Shown here one piece after another: positions 34,549-45,857 of a stretch of DNA of 64,000 nt. The position numbers and the translations under genes are program-made. The notes beneath the pieces are model-generated. The model was given only the letters and a program-made list of their open reading frames with translations. It did no database searches and had not been told where the DNA came from. Position 1 is the first letter of the stretch. Each line of letters starts with the position of its first letter. This DNA is from Tamarix chinensis (taxonomy: Eukaryota; Streptophyta; Magnoliopsida; Caryophyllales; Tamaricaceae): NCBI GenBank assembly GCA_030549775.1, contig CM060177.1:64048638-64112637 (forward strand), written 5' to 3'.

Positions 34549-36117
34549 ATTTAGGATAGGCATTTAATAGGTTGGAGTAGGCTTGTCCTCGGGTGAGGAA
34601 AAGACTACGGGTTGCCAGTAGGAGTGAATGAACGACTCCTGCCAGTCCCCCCGTTAGCCCAAAAAGCGTTAGGGGGGCTGGACATGAGGAAGTGAATGAA
34701 GGATCCAATCTGCATTGTCTTCGAGCCCGCCATTCCTTGTTTCAAGCAATGGAGTACGGGCTCTACCTTTCCTGAGTTTTGAGTTATGAGTTAATTTAGT
34801 TCTCCTGCCCCGCCATTCCCTCCTGCAAGGAGGAGAATGGAGTAAAGGGCTTACCTTAATGGGAGTTTCTAGTTCCTGCAGCATCTTGGCCCCGCATTCC
34901 TTGTTTCAAGGAATGGAATACGGGGCTGACCTTCTTTGTAGCCCTTGCTGTTGCTTGCTATCCCAACTATTCCTGTTAGGGAATAGAATAAGGGATGTCC
35001 TTTCTATCTATGAGGTAACCCTTTGAGGTAACCTTTTGAAAAGCCTATTATGAGGGACCCTTTTGAGACGCCATTTCAAGGAAAGAAAAAGCTTGTAAAA
35101 ATCCTTTTAGAACATAAACCATTATGGTAGTTTGTTATGATATGGATTCAATACCTTGTTTTAATATGCATAACATCCCCGGACAAGAATCAGAAAATTG
35201 GTAAGATATCATTGAGGGCGAGGGCCGCCTCTTCTCTCTACTTCACCACCCTCTACCCAAATAAGGGTGGAGATATGGAGCAGAAGGACGTCAAACAATC
35301 AAAACCAGAGCAAAGAAGCTATTTTAACCTGAATCTCAAAACCAGCTAAATAAGCCAGTTTTATCTGACTAGTAAGCTTAACCTGATTATCCAGTCCTGA
35401 TTTACTGATTTACTAGTAACCTGACCTGAATAACTAGAACCAGTCCTGAAGAAACAGAACTAGTCTGCCCAGCCAGCCTGATAAACCAGTCTGACTAGCC
35501 AGTCTTGAATTCATTGTTTAAAAAGTCTTCTAACTCACAAGCCAGAAACAGGAAGGAAGTGCTTGTCCTCAGGTGAGGGCAAGTTCTTCCGTTCTAGCAA
35601 GGAAAGTAAGGCCTCCGGTTTTTGATTAGAGAGTCTGCCTAAAGGAAGCTTTTAAGACCACTTTCTAACAGTATGCTTTTGAAAAATAACAACTGTAACA
35701 AGTGGCAAATTAGCTCCTTGAATCCTTCATGCTCTATTATCCCTATACCCTTTGGGTAGTCGTAGGAGGTATGGAGCCAGCGTCGATTAAGTATGGCATA
35801 GGAGTTTTAAGGCTCCCGAAGAGGAAGACAATGTGGGAAATTGGGAAAATAAAGTAGATTAGGAAAGGAAATGATTGAATCACCCTATCTCCTTTGTACT
35901 TGCATTGTATTATTCCCAAGGTACACCTTAACATCCTTTCCTCTTCAAAGACCGCCGTCTCGTAGCTTTCAGTTATCTTGAGCAAGGTAGGAACTGTCGA
36001 TAAATTCATAATAGTAATCCATCCTTGTTTCTCTCAGGACTGTAGATAGGGGCTTTCCACATGATGAAGCATGCCTTTTACCACCGTACCTTTACCATCT
36101 ACCTGAAAGTGATCTCT
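34549..36117. mobile_element. Foreign ~1.57 kb insert in EPRV copy 6 (third of three, most complete)
   Basis: It is colinear with the inserts of copies 2 and 5 and contains both segments that those copies lost separately, so it is closest to the original. Hairpin arms near 34728-34770 and 34900-34930 are conserved. A frame 36009-35743 (88 aa) has no recognised family. Both junctions match those of the other copies to the base. Confidence 0.65.
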
Positions 36118-37560
36118 TGTAGTTTTTTTAAGAATCGTTGTTAGGTCATATGTATTTGTTGGTTTCTTCGGAATGTTTGACTTTTTTGGTTTTGGTGGTT
36201 CATCCGGTTCAATTGACTCCATTAATCTTTCAAGATATTCTTTTGTTTTAATGGATCGGGTATTAATTGAACTACGTCTAGAACCATTTTTTGTTCTTTG
36301 TCAATACATTCATTTGATTTTCAAGAAACTCTTCTTCTGGGTCAGAAGAGCGATATGAAGAAGAAGATGACGTTACTATTTCATCTTATTATGGGTTTTC
36401 ATATTGATTTTCATCCTCAGATGTTTCTACTAGAAGATTTTGAATATTTTCTCGAGTTTCTTCATCTAAGTCTAATTCTGTGATTTGTTTGTTTAATTTT
36501 CAAAATCTTTGAGTGTGTCCGATTTTTCCACACTTAGAGCATTTGAAAATGTTTCTTCTTTGGTTTCCATATTCCGGGTATTTTGAAGAAGAAACTATTT
36601 GTTTTTTTTCATTTGGTTTTGATTTTTGATAATAGGAAATTTGTTTTTGTTGTTGTGGTGCAGGTAAGTATTTCTGCTTTGATTTCTTGTGGTAACTTGG
36701 TTTGCAATTTCCATAACATTTTTGTTTGTTTGATGTTCCTAGAATATCAAATTGTTTGCAGAATGATCATAGTTCCTGTCTTGTTTTGTTCATCTCCCAT
36801 TTGAGATGTTTTTGAAGTTTTAAATCTTGGCAGATTTTTAAACCTTCTTTTTGAGTGAAACTAATTAGTTCACGGAAGGTAAATTTGTTATAGGGGAATT
36901 GATTGCCATGGGCTTCTTTGATTTTGTTCCTAACTTTTTCTCCTAATAAGGGAGGTAATCCGGCTAGAAATTTTTCTTTCCAAAATGGTTGGTTTGAATC
37001 TTCCATAAGCATTATTCTGGTTAGCAAGGTATTTTTGTACCAGTAGAAATCAGTACGATGTTTGCACCTAAGGTTTGAAAGGAGTTCTGCATCTTTGTCT
37101 TTGAGGTGTGACGGGTCACCTACAAAGTGTAGTGATATGGCAAGGATTAAAGATCTAACAACATCAGATATTGGTTCACCATTTTCAAATATGATTTCAT
37201 TATTTTCATCTAACTTAATGGCGTCTAAAATTTGAGTTTTTTCTTCTGATGTTAAATGGAAACCCCACCATCCTTTGAGTTGATCTGAGAACCCTGCTAT
37301 CAGGATTTCTGCTATGGTTCTATCAGAGGTATTAATTTGGGTTTTGTAGGCATTTGCTGCCATCGTCATTTGCTGTAATAAATTTAGGATATGATATTCG
37401 GACAGTCCATCTATGTTCCATTCATATAACGAATTGGCTTTGTTGTTAGGCGAAACCACTTTGTTGGGCCCGATCTCTAAACTAAGGTCAGGTGCAGTTT
37501 GTCTTGGTATTAAAGACCTAGATGTCATTGGGTCACCTAAACGGGCTACACCAGGCTATT
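36118..37560 (-). pseudogene. EPRV copy 6, coat protein with longest open CP core (253 aa)
   Basis: Frame 37528-36767 is the longest open EPRV frame in the window. It starts at the MTSRSLIPRQ block and covers the whole core (LKGWWGFHLTSEEK, HFVGDPSHLKDK, PFWKEKFLAGLPPLLGEKV) to the MNKTRQEL block. A stop follows, then the K/Q/Y-rich part and a zinc knuckle with TGA (36502-36500) at its fourth Cys. The acidic tail runs to the insert (frame 36222-36034). Confidence 0.8.
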
Positions 37561-38104
37561 AGGCCTTGTCACTTTCTGTCTGATCCGTTTGGTTTACCAT
37601 GTTAATTTGTGTGGCTTGTTCAGGTGTATCAGGTACCTGGGTTGGGCTTGATGAAGTTGAAGGAGCAACCTGATCTAATTTATCTTTTATTGCCTTTAAT
37701 AATTCATCTTTTCCCGTCTGTATTGATTTTTGACTTGATTTCGATAATTGAAAGGTTTGAGTACATGCATTTTCTTTTGTTCTGTTTTTTTATTATTTTC
37801 AAAACAGTTTGGATTGTCAGTAATATTGTCTTTGAATTTGTTTGTCTAATTTTACCAGTTGAGTGCCAATTGTGTTTAGATGAATGTTTGTGTAATTGTT
37901 TTGTAAAACAATACTTTTTGTGTTTTCCAATTCATCTTCTTTTGGCATCCTAAGTGGTTTCAACTTCAGAGTGTTTTCTCCAGCAGTCATTTTGACATTT
38001 TGCAGAGGTGGATGTTCTGTTTCAACAGTTCCTCTCTCAGTTTGCCACTTTTGGTTTTGTTTCGAGTGGTGATAGGATTTGTGGTTTGGAACGGGAATTT
38101 TACT
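37561..38104 (-). pseudogene. EPRV copy 6, CP N-terminal region (5' deleted)
   Basis: Frame 38107-37817 holds the GENTLKLKPLRMPKEDE block and the amphipathic part. Near 38104 it is joined to the MP core by a deletion that removed the MP C-terminal half and the linker. Copy 7 has exactly the same junction (44865). Confidence 0.65.
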
Positions 38105-38469
38105 CAAAGGACAGCTAATATTGAAGTATTAAGGCCTTTTCTAGTCAAAGATTTGAATCCTACTTGGACTTATCCTAAGTGGATGTATTTGAATCCATTT
38201 CTCCTATGTTTTTTGACTGATTCTTTTGATAGGAGTTGTATGGTTTCAAAAGGTTTGCTAATTTGAATTTGACATTCCTCGGTTTTGATCACATAATTTG
38301 TTTGAAGAATGTTCCAGTTTGAAGTCCTATATACCATTTCTTTTTGAATTTTAGAAGTTTCCAATTATCTATGGATCCTTCAAAATTTTCAAATTCATAT
38401 TCTTCACTTAGTTTGCTAGAATCTCTAAGTTCTAAGTCGTTCCTAGATCCTAAGCTAGAAGAACTAGAA
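38105..38469 (-). pseudogene. EPRV copy 6, movement protein N-terminal fragment
   Basis: Frame 38364-38170 covers the MP N-terminal half (METSKIQKEMVYRTSN start, KSVKKHRRNGFKYI-like block). Near 38470 about 70 bases, including the usual ATG region, are missing, so the N-terminus joins the leader directly. The 3' half is deleted. Confidence 0.7.
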
Positions 38470-39162
38470 GATCTACCCTTCGAGACTTACTCCCAAAACA
38501 CACAAGTAAGGGCTTACCTCACGGCCTACATAAAAAGTCAAAAATATAGATACACTTACCCCTCTCATAAGCTAATCCCGTTGGCTCTGATACCAAGATG
38601 CGCCCAAGGACCTTGGGTCAAAGTATCAAACCAAGATAGATACCTTCTGGCTTTGATACCAAGATGCGCCGAAGGACCTCGGGATGCAGGCAAACTACCT
38701 GAAGAATATAAACACAAAACGATTGGATGATAGAAAGATAGTTGAAAGAACAAAGAAGTATAAGAAAAGGAAGTATAAGGAAAGGATAGGATAGAACTCA
38801 AAAGTTTATTGATTTGGGGTTTGAGTTACAAGTTTGAGGATATGTGGTTGTTCTAAGTTTTCTGCTTAGAAATTCATCTTCGGGAAAACCGACCCGTTGA
38901 AATAAAGTCCTAAGACCCCTTAAATAGAAGTGGGGGTCGAACTATTATAATTTAAAAAGTGGATTCGGAAATCCACCGAAAGCAAACAGTAAAAAGTACA
39001 CAGTAAAAGTATACTTAAAGTTTGAATAGTAAAGGTAAAAAGTACAAATAGTAGAAGTAACCTAAAGAAAATACAACAGTAATCTGCGTGATGTCCTTTT
39101 GCCGTAGATTCCTTTGTCGTTTCTTCTTTTGCTTTTCGGTTGCTTTTACTTATGCTTTTACC
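38470..39162 (-). promoter_or_regulatory. EPRV promoter and leader of copy 6
   Basis: TATA-like CTATTTAAGG is near 38926-38917, AATAAA at 38820-38815, a perfect PBS (TGGTATCAGAGCC) at 38595-38583 and the duplicated PBS-like site at 38661-38649. The upstream part ends at the ORF2 stop of copy 7. Confidence 0.7.
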
Positions 39163-40661
39163 TTAGTCAAAGTGTCAGTCGCCGAAAGTGTCCTTGTTGG
39201 AATCTTTCACTTTTGTTGACGACTCTTTTGTCTTTGTCTCGAACTTTCACTAGCAAGAATAGTCATCTTCCGTAATAGTCATCTTCGTTTCCATCGCCAT
39301 AGTATGGTGTCAGAGCAGACGATGAGGAGGAAGATTTCTCCTGTTTGTTTTGAGAAAGTACTTAGCCCGGAATGGCTAAGTACTTGCCTTCTGTTTTGGA
39401 GCTGCAAGCTTGGCGACTGTGAACGATTTCTGTGCCAGAAATTTGGTTTGATATGGGTTGGCCTGAATCTATTTTGTTGAAGAAGAAGCTGGTTGTTTTC
39501 CTTTGATCATTTGTAGAACAGCTTGCTTGGACAACTTCTCGAATGTTTGATACTTTGACCGCCATTTGACCTTAAATCGGGCAGACCAAGGTAGGGACTC
39601 CTTCAATTTCGTGGATCTCAGATGTCCATGCGAACACCCAAGGGCAAAATAGTTCGAAGTAGAAAAGGAAGATAGGGGCAAAGCCCTATCATTTTGTGAG
39701 GGACGGTAATGGGTTTGAAACAGGTTAAGAGACTTTGAAACCTTTCCACCAACGTATGAACCAGAATGAATATTCGGTCTTTCCACCAATGTATGAACCA
39801 GAGAGGATATTCGGTCTGGTCAAAGTTTTGAAAGAATAATAACCATGAATGAGATTTGCTGGAGTTCACGGTGAAGAAGGTGTTCCACCAAGCCTGTTGG
39901 TAATCCCAAAGTTAAAATTCAATTTTGAGTTTGAGGCTAATTTGTATGAATCAGGGAGCCATCGAGGTAGTTCGAGGCTACGTCCCCAGTCCATGGGAAG
40001 AATAACCCTGTGTATTTTACAGGTTGAGTCAGCAGCTTCATTTCGGGTTTGAGGTAGGGTGAAATGTTTGAATGAAGCCGAGCCTGTATACTCAAGGATT
40101 GATTTGTAATACTCATGGGGTGCAGTCACGTCCCATGGTTTAAAATACCATCCAGAAAAATAATTTTTTTGAAGCAACGAAGGGATCTTGATGATAGAAT
40201 CCGTCTTCGAGGTTTGAAATTATTTGAAAGTGCGGCTTTATGAAATACTCCGCTTTGGTTTTGAAATCAGTTTTGAAAACAATATCTTCTAGTCTCGAGA
40301 TTGATTTTCTCAAGGCTGGAAGTTTTCCAAGATGTTTCTCCGAAGAGAATTTCCAAATAGGTTTTGAAGGAGTTTGAAATTTTAAAATGTCTCCTTCGAT
40401 TTGTAAAATAGGGTTTGAAGTACTCATACCTCAGCATCCAGGTTGCGAACTCTGGACCTGTTTGGATACCTGCTGAAGTGCTTTGATGATTTTGGGAGAA
40501 TCGGCGAGAGACTCGACCCATTTCTGCACTTCAGGTTTGTCCTCCTTAGGAGGAGATGAAGCTGCTGCTTCATCTTCCATGGTTGCTTTGTACTACGATT
40601 TCATTGGCTTTGCAGCTAATATTTCTTGAATCTTTTCTTTGCCTTTCTTTCAGGGAGGCAT
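39163..40661 (-). pseudogene. EPRV copy 7, ORF2 (near full length, several breaks)
   Basis: ATG at 40661-40659 is followed by a stop at the fourth codon. Frames 40521-40267, 40427-40140, 40177-39866, 39869-39618, 39789-39469 and 39565-39362 then tile the gene in alternating frames. The WYFKPWD, SHSWLLFFQNFDQT and VSNIREV blocks are seen. A short duplication near 39740-39810 repeats a CCACCAA...GAACCAGA segment. The C-terminal VTEYF block is largely deleted near 39260. Confidence 0.65.
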
Positions 40662-41970
40662 TTGTCTCTGGTTTGCCGTGAAAAAATTCTCGCGTCAGAA
40701 AGTCTGGAAGGATGTTCTCTTCACCCTTTAAATACTCGATGTCAAAGTCGAATATGGAAATGATAGCCTGCCATTTGGCAAATATTTGTTTGGAGGCGAC
40801 GTTCTGGATGTCCTTTTTGAGAATATGCTTTGCGGATTTGCAGTCCACTGTGAGCGGGAACTTATGATTCAAAAGATCGGACTGAAACTTTATAATGGAC
40901 TGGACGATCGCAAACACTTTTTTTTTAATATCGAGTAATTCTGTTGGGTTTGAGTCCAGTGTCCGGAAGTGAACTGGATCACTGTTTCGAAATTGGGCTG
41001 AGACTATTTGGATACGACCGAATAGTGTTCAAAGGATTGGGCCTGAGTTTGTTTTAGAATATCACCGTAACCAAGTTCAGAGGAATCGGACTCAACAATT
41101 TTTAATAGGTTTGGATTGGCCAAGGTCAGAAAAGGAATGGACTGGACTTGGGCTTGGGTTTTTATGTTTTTGACGACATCGGTGTGGGCTTGGGTCCACG
41201 GTTTTGGGTTCTGTTTGAGTCTGTCGTGTAAGGGTTTCGCCATTTGGTTTAGATTTGGGCAAAAGTCCAAAACATAATTTAAACTACCTAAAAATCTTTG
41301 GAGCTGTGTTTTGTCTAAGATTTGATCCGGAAACCTAGACGCAAATTCTATGGACCTTTCGATAGGGACAATAGTACCCGACTCGATGTAATGTCCTAAG
41401 AATCTAACTTTGGTCTGGGCTAATGGTATTTTGGGCCTAGACACGACTAACCCGTTATGTTTTACGACACTCAGGAAAGTCCTAAGATGCCTAAAATCCT
41501 GGTCTAAATTGTTTGTGTATATTCAGTCATTGTATATATATACTATGCAGAAATTCGAATGAGGATTGAAAATGTCATTCATTATTCTTTGAAATTCTGA
41601 AGGGGCATTTTTTAATCCAAAGGCCATCACATTCCATTTGTATTGCCCAAAAGGCAGTTTTGTATCGGTCTTTAGGATTAATTTGAATTTGCAAAAATCC
41701 CGATTTTAATTCAAATTTTGGAAAGATTAATGCCGAATATAATCTTTGCAATAAATCTTTTTTGTTTGGGATAGGATATCTAATCCATTTGAGGGCATCA
41801 TTCAAATGTTTGTAATTTATCACTAACCTAGGTGTGCCTCTTTCTATTTCTGAATTTTTGTTGACATAAAAAGCTGCACAAGACCAGGGAGACCTAGATT
41901 TTAAAATTAATCGTTTTGAGTCTAAGTCCAAGATTTCTTTTTTGCAATGTTCAATTAATTCAGAATTCAT
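40662..41970 (-). pseudogene. EPRV copy 7, reverse transcriptase and RNase H (active site lost)
   Basis: Frame 41970-41575 (131 aa) covers the RT N-half. The catalytic motif has mutated to YIYTM, with both Asp lost. Frame 41444-41004 (146 aa) covers VRFLGHYI, the connection and the RNase H start (ESDSSELGYGD, Ala to Ser). Frame 40917-40570 covers the RNase H C-terminal part and continues past the ORF2 ATG, showing the ORF1/ORF2 overlap of about 90 bases. Confidence 0.8.
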
Positions 41971-42870
41971 TTCAATGGGTCTAGCTTTTGCTAGTATGAG
42001 TTTTTCATTAAAACTATCTTCCTAGGGAACATCTACCATATGGTTTTTTGTAGAACAAAATGCATTGGGAAGACTTGAACACATCTCGTTTTCAATTTGA
42101 TTTCTTATTTGAGTTATCTTATCCTTAATCAAATTTGTTTCTAATTGATTTTGTATCCTGGATAAGTTTACGTTTTGTTTTAAGAAATCTAAATCATTTT
42201 GCTTTCCTTGGACAAGGAGATTAATTTGATTTTTATAAATTGAATTTGCCTTTAGTAGGTTCATATTTCTCGTCCGGGGTATTTCTAAAAAGGAAAGTGT
42301 ATTTTTTGTTCCTTTTGTTTTGAATGAAATTCCCATTAATCCTACTTTATAAGGAGTTATCAAATTAATGAAAGGCGTTTTGAAGATAACACTTTGGCTG
42401 ATATTTGGGGTTATAAAATAGGTCGATTTGATTTGTAAGTTATTACAAATTAAATTTGCTTCACATTTGTGTTTGATTTTTAATCTGGAGCTGTTTGCTG
42501 CAGATAATTTTTCATTTGTTTTGGAAAGGAATCTTTTGGGTATGATTCCCTATTTGATATAGTTTAAGTCAGGACCGGGGTCAAATAGTGCGACTGTGTT
42601 TATTTGGAGGTTATCAGGTAACCTAAAGGTGATACTAATGATATATTTTCCAGAAGTGATTTCTTTTAGTACATTCAGAAAGTCATTGGGTATTGATACA
42701 TTTGGATTTTGTTCATCTTCAGAAATATCTGGTTCACTAGGCTTTGGAGATGAGTTTTGTAATTGTTTGGATAATAATATTTGAATAATTTGACCATCTG
42801 ATTATTGTTTTTGCTATAAAGATTTTAATTCTCTTTTGACTTCTTTTATCTCATGTTGGAGTTAGAAGTT
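41971..42870 (-). pseudogene. EPRV copy 7, aspartic protease and PR-RT connector
   Basis: Frame 42363-42022 (113 aa) is the protease end and connector (VGLMGISFKTKGTKN, LVQGKQNDLDFLKQNVNLSR). The catalytic motif upstream reads DPGPD. Unlike copies 2 and 6 the region is full length, and no foreign insert is present at 42870, so the insert postdates the split from this copy. Confidence 0.7.
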
Positions 42871-44320
42871 GTTGGAATTAAATTCTCTGACTTTTGTAGT
42901 TTTTAAGAATCGTTGTTAAGTCATATGTATTGGTTGGTTTCTTCGGAATGTTTGACTTTGTTGGTTTTGGTGGTTCATCCGGTTCAATTGACTCCATTAA
43001 TCTTTCAAGATATTCTTTTTGTTTTAATGGATCGGGTATTAATTGAACTACGTCTAGAACCATTTTTTGTTCTTTGTCAATACATTCATTTGATTTTCAA
43101 GAAACTCTTCTTCTGGGTCAGAAGAGCGATATGAAGAAGAAGATGACGTTACTATTTCATCTTATTATGGGCTTTCATATTGATTTTCATCCTCAGATGT
43201 TTCTACTAGAAGATTTTGAATATTTTCTCGAGTTTCTTCATCTAAGTCTAATTCTGTGATTTGTTTGTTTAATTTTCAAAATCTTTGAGTGTGTCCGATT
43301 TTTCCACACTTAGAGCATTTGAAAATGTTTCTTCTTTGGTTTCCATATTCCGGGTATTTTGAAGAAGAAACTATTTGTTTTTTTCCTTTTGGTTTTGATT
43401 TTTGATAATAGGAAATTTGTTTTTGTTGTTGTGGTGCAGGTAAGTATTTCTGCTTTGATTTCTTGTGGTAACTTGGTTTGCAATTTCCATAACATTTTTG
43501 TTTGTTTGATGTTCCTAGAATATCAAATTGTTTGCAGAATGATCATAGTTCCTGTCTTGTTTTGTTCATCTCCCATTTGAGATGTTTTTGAAGTTTTAAA
43601 TCTTGGCAGATTTTTAAACCTTCTTTTTGAGTGAAACTAATTAGTTCACGGAAGGTAAATTTGTTATAGGGGAATTGATTGCCATGGGCTTCTTTGATTT
43701 TGTTCCTAACTTTTTCTCCTAATAAGGGAGGTAATCCGGCTAGAAATTTTTCTTTCCAAAATGGTTGGTTTGAATCTTCCATAAGCATTATTCTGGTTAG
43801 CAAGGTATTTTTGTACCAGTAGAAATCAGTACGATGTTTGCACCTAAGGTTTGAAAGGAGTTCTGCATCTTTGTCTTTGAGGTGTGACGGGTCACCTACA
43901 AAGTGTAGTGATATGGCAAGGATTAAAGATCCAACAACATCAGATATTGGTTCACCATTTTCAAATATGATTTCATTATTTTCATCTAACTTAATGGCGT
44001 CTAAAATTTGAGTTTGTTCTTCTGATGTTAGGTGGAAATCCCTCCATCCTTTGAGTTGGCCTGAGAACCCTGCTATCAGGAGTTCCGCTATGGTTCTATC
44101 AGAGGTATTAATTTGGGTTTTGTAGGCATTTGCTGTAATAAATTTAAGATATGATATTCGGACAGTCCATCTATGTTCCATTCATATAACGAATTGGCTT
44201 TGTTGTTGGGCGGAACCAATTTGTTGGGCCCGATCTCTAAACTAAGGTCAGGTGCGGTTTGTCTTGGCATTAAAGACCTAGATGTCATTGGGTCACCTAA
44301 ACGGGCTACAACAGGCAATT
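42871..44320 (-). pseudogene. EPRV copy 7, coat protein
   Basis: Frame 44181-43543 (212 aa) covers the CP core. Its start has an 18-base loss that removed the MTM-AAN segment and shifted the upstream frame (44318-44088). The zinc knuckle fourth Cys is TGA (43278-43276). Acidic tail at 43063-42880. The stretch 42890-45240 is nearly identical to 36130-38480 of copy 6. Confidence 0.8.
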
Positions 44321-44865
44321 AGGCCTCGTCACTTTCTGTTTGATCCATTTGGTTTACCATGTTAATTTGTGCGGCTTGTTCAGGTGTATCAGGTACCTGG
44401 GTTGGGCTTGATGAAGTTGAAGAAGCAACCTGATCTAATTTAACTTTGATTGCCTTAAAGAATTCATCTTTTCTCGTCTGTATTGATTTTTGACTTGATT
44501 TTGATAATTTAAAAGGTTTGAATATAGGCATTTTCTTTTGTTCTATTTTTTGATTTTTATAAACAGTTTGGATTGTCGGTAATATTGTCTTTTTAATTTG
44601 TTTGTCTAATTTTACTAGTTGAATGCCAATTTTGTTTCGATGAATGTTTGTGTAATTGTTTTGTAAAACAATACTTTTTGTGTTTTCCAATTCATCTTCT
44701 TTTGACATCCTAAGTGGTTTCAACTTCAGAGTGTTTTCTCCAGCAGTCATTTTGACATTTTGCAGAGATGGATGTTCTGTTTCAACAGTTCCTCTCTCAG
44801 TTTGCCACTTTTGGTTTTGTTTCGAGTGGTGATAGGATTTGTGGTTTGGAACGGGAATTTTACTC
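44321..44865 (-). pseudogene. EPRV copy 7, CP N-terminal region (182 aa open)
   Basis: Frame 44867-44319 stays open through the GENTLKLKPLRMSKEDE block, the Lys-rich amphipathic segment and the Ser/Thr/Pro-rich stretch. It ends at a stop just before the SLMPRQ block. Its 5' side is the same MP deletion junction as in copy 6. Confidence 0.65.
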
Positions 44866-45236
44866 AAAGGACAGCTAATATTGAAGTATTAAGGCCTTTT
44901 CTAGTCAAAGATTTGAATCCTACTTGGACTTATCCTAAGTGGATGTATTTGAATCCATTTCTCCTATGTTTTTTGACTGATTCTTTTGATAGGAGTTGTA
45001 TGGTTTCAAAAGGTTTGCTAATTTGAATTTGACATTCCTCGGTTTTGATCACATAATTTGTTTGAAGAATGTTCCAGTTTGAAGTCCTATATACCATTTC
45101 TTTTTGAATTTTAGAAGTTTCCAATTATCTATGGATCCTTCAAAATTTTCAAATTCATATTCTTCACTTAGTTTGCTAGAATCTCTAAGTTCTAAGTCGT
45201 TCCTAGATCCTAAGCTAGAAGAACTAGAAGATCTAC
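44866..45236 (-). pseudogene. EPRV copy 7, movement protein N-terminal fragment
   Basis: Frame 45124-44930 is identical in protein to 38364-38170 of copy 6, with the same 5' and 3' truncations. The MP C-terminal half and linker are absent. Confidence 0.7.
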
Positions 45237-45857
45237 CCTTCGAGACTTACTCCCAAAACACACAAGTAAGGGCTTACCTCACGGCCTACATAAAAAGTCA
45301 AAAAGATATATACACTTACCCCTCTCACAAGCTCCTCCCAATAGCTCTGATACCAAGATGTGCCCAAATACCTCGGGATGCAGGCAAGCTACCTGAAGAA
45401 TATAAACACAAAAAGTTTGGACGATAGAAAGATAGTAAGAAAGAATAAAGTAGTATATGAAAAGGAAGTATAAGGAAAGGATAGGATATAACTCAAAAGT
45501 TTTATTGATTTGGGGTTTGAGTTACAAGTTTGAGGATATGTCGTCGTTCAAAGTTTTCTCCTTAGAAATTCCTCTTCAGGAAAACCGACCCCTTGAAATG
45601 AAGTCCTAAGCCCCTTAAATAGAAGTGGGGGTCGAACTATTACAATTTGAAAAGTGGATTCCGGAATCCACCGAAAGCATACAGTAAAAAACACACGGTA
45701 AAAGTGTACTTAAAGTTTGAATAGTAAAGGTAAAAAGTACAAATAGTTGAAGTAAACTAAAGAAAATACAACAGTAATCCGCCTGATGTCCTTTTGCCGC
45801 AGATTCCTTTGTCGTTTCTTCTTTTGCTTTTCGGTTGCTTTTACTAATGTTTTTACC
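45237..45857 (-). promoter_or_regulatory. EPRV promoter and leader of copy 7
   Basis: TATA-like CTATTTAAGG is near 45622-45613, AATAAA at 45506-45501 and a single PBS at 45355-45343 (TGGTATCAGAGCT, last base different). There is no PBS duplication here, although the adjoining MP and CP match copy 6, so the similarity to copy 6 ends within this leader (about 45300-45340). Confidence 0.65.
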
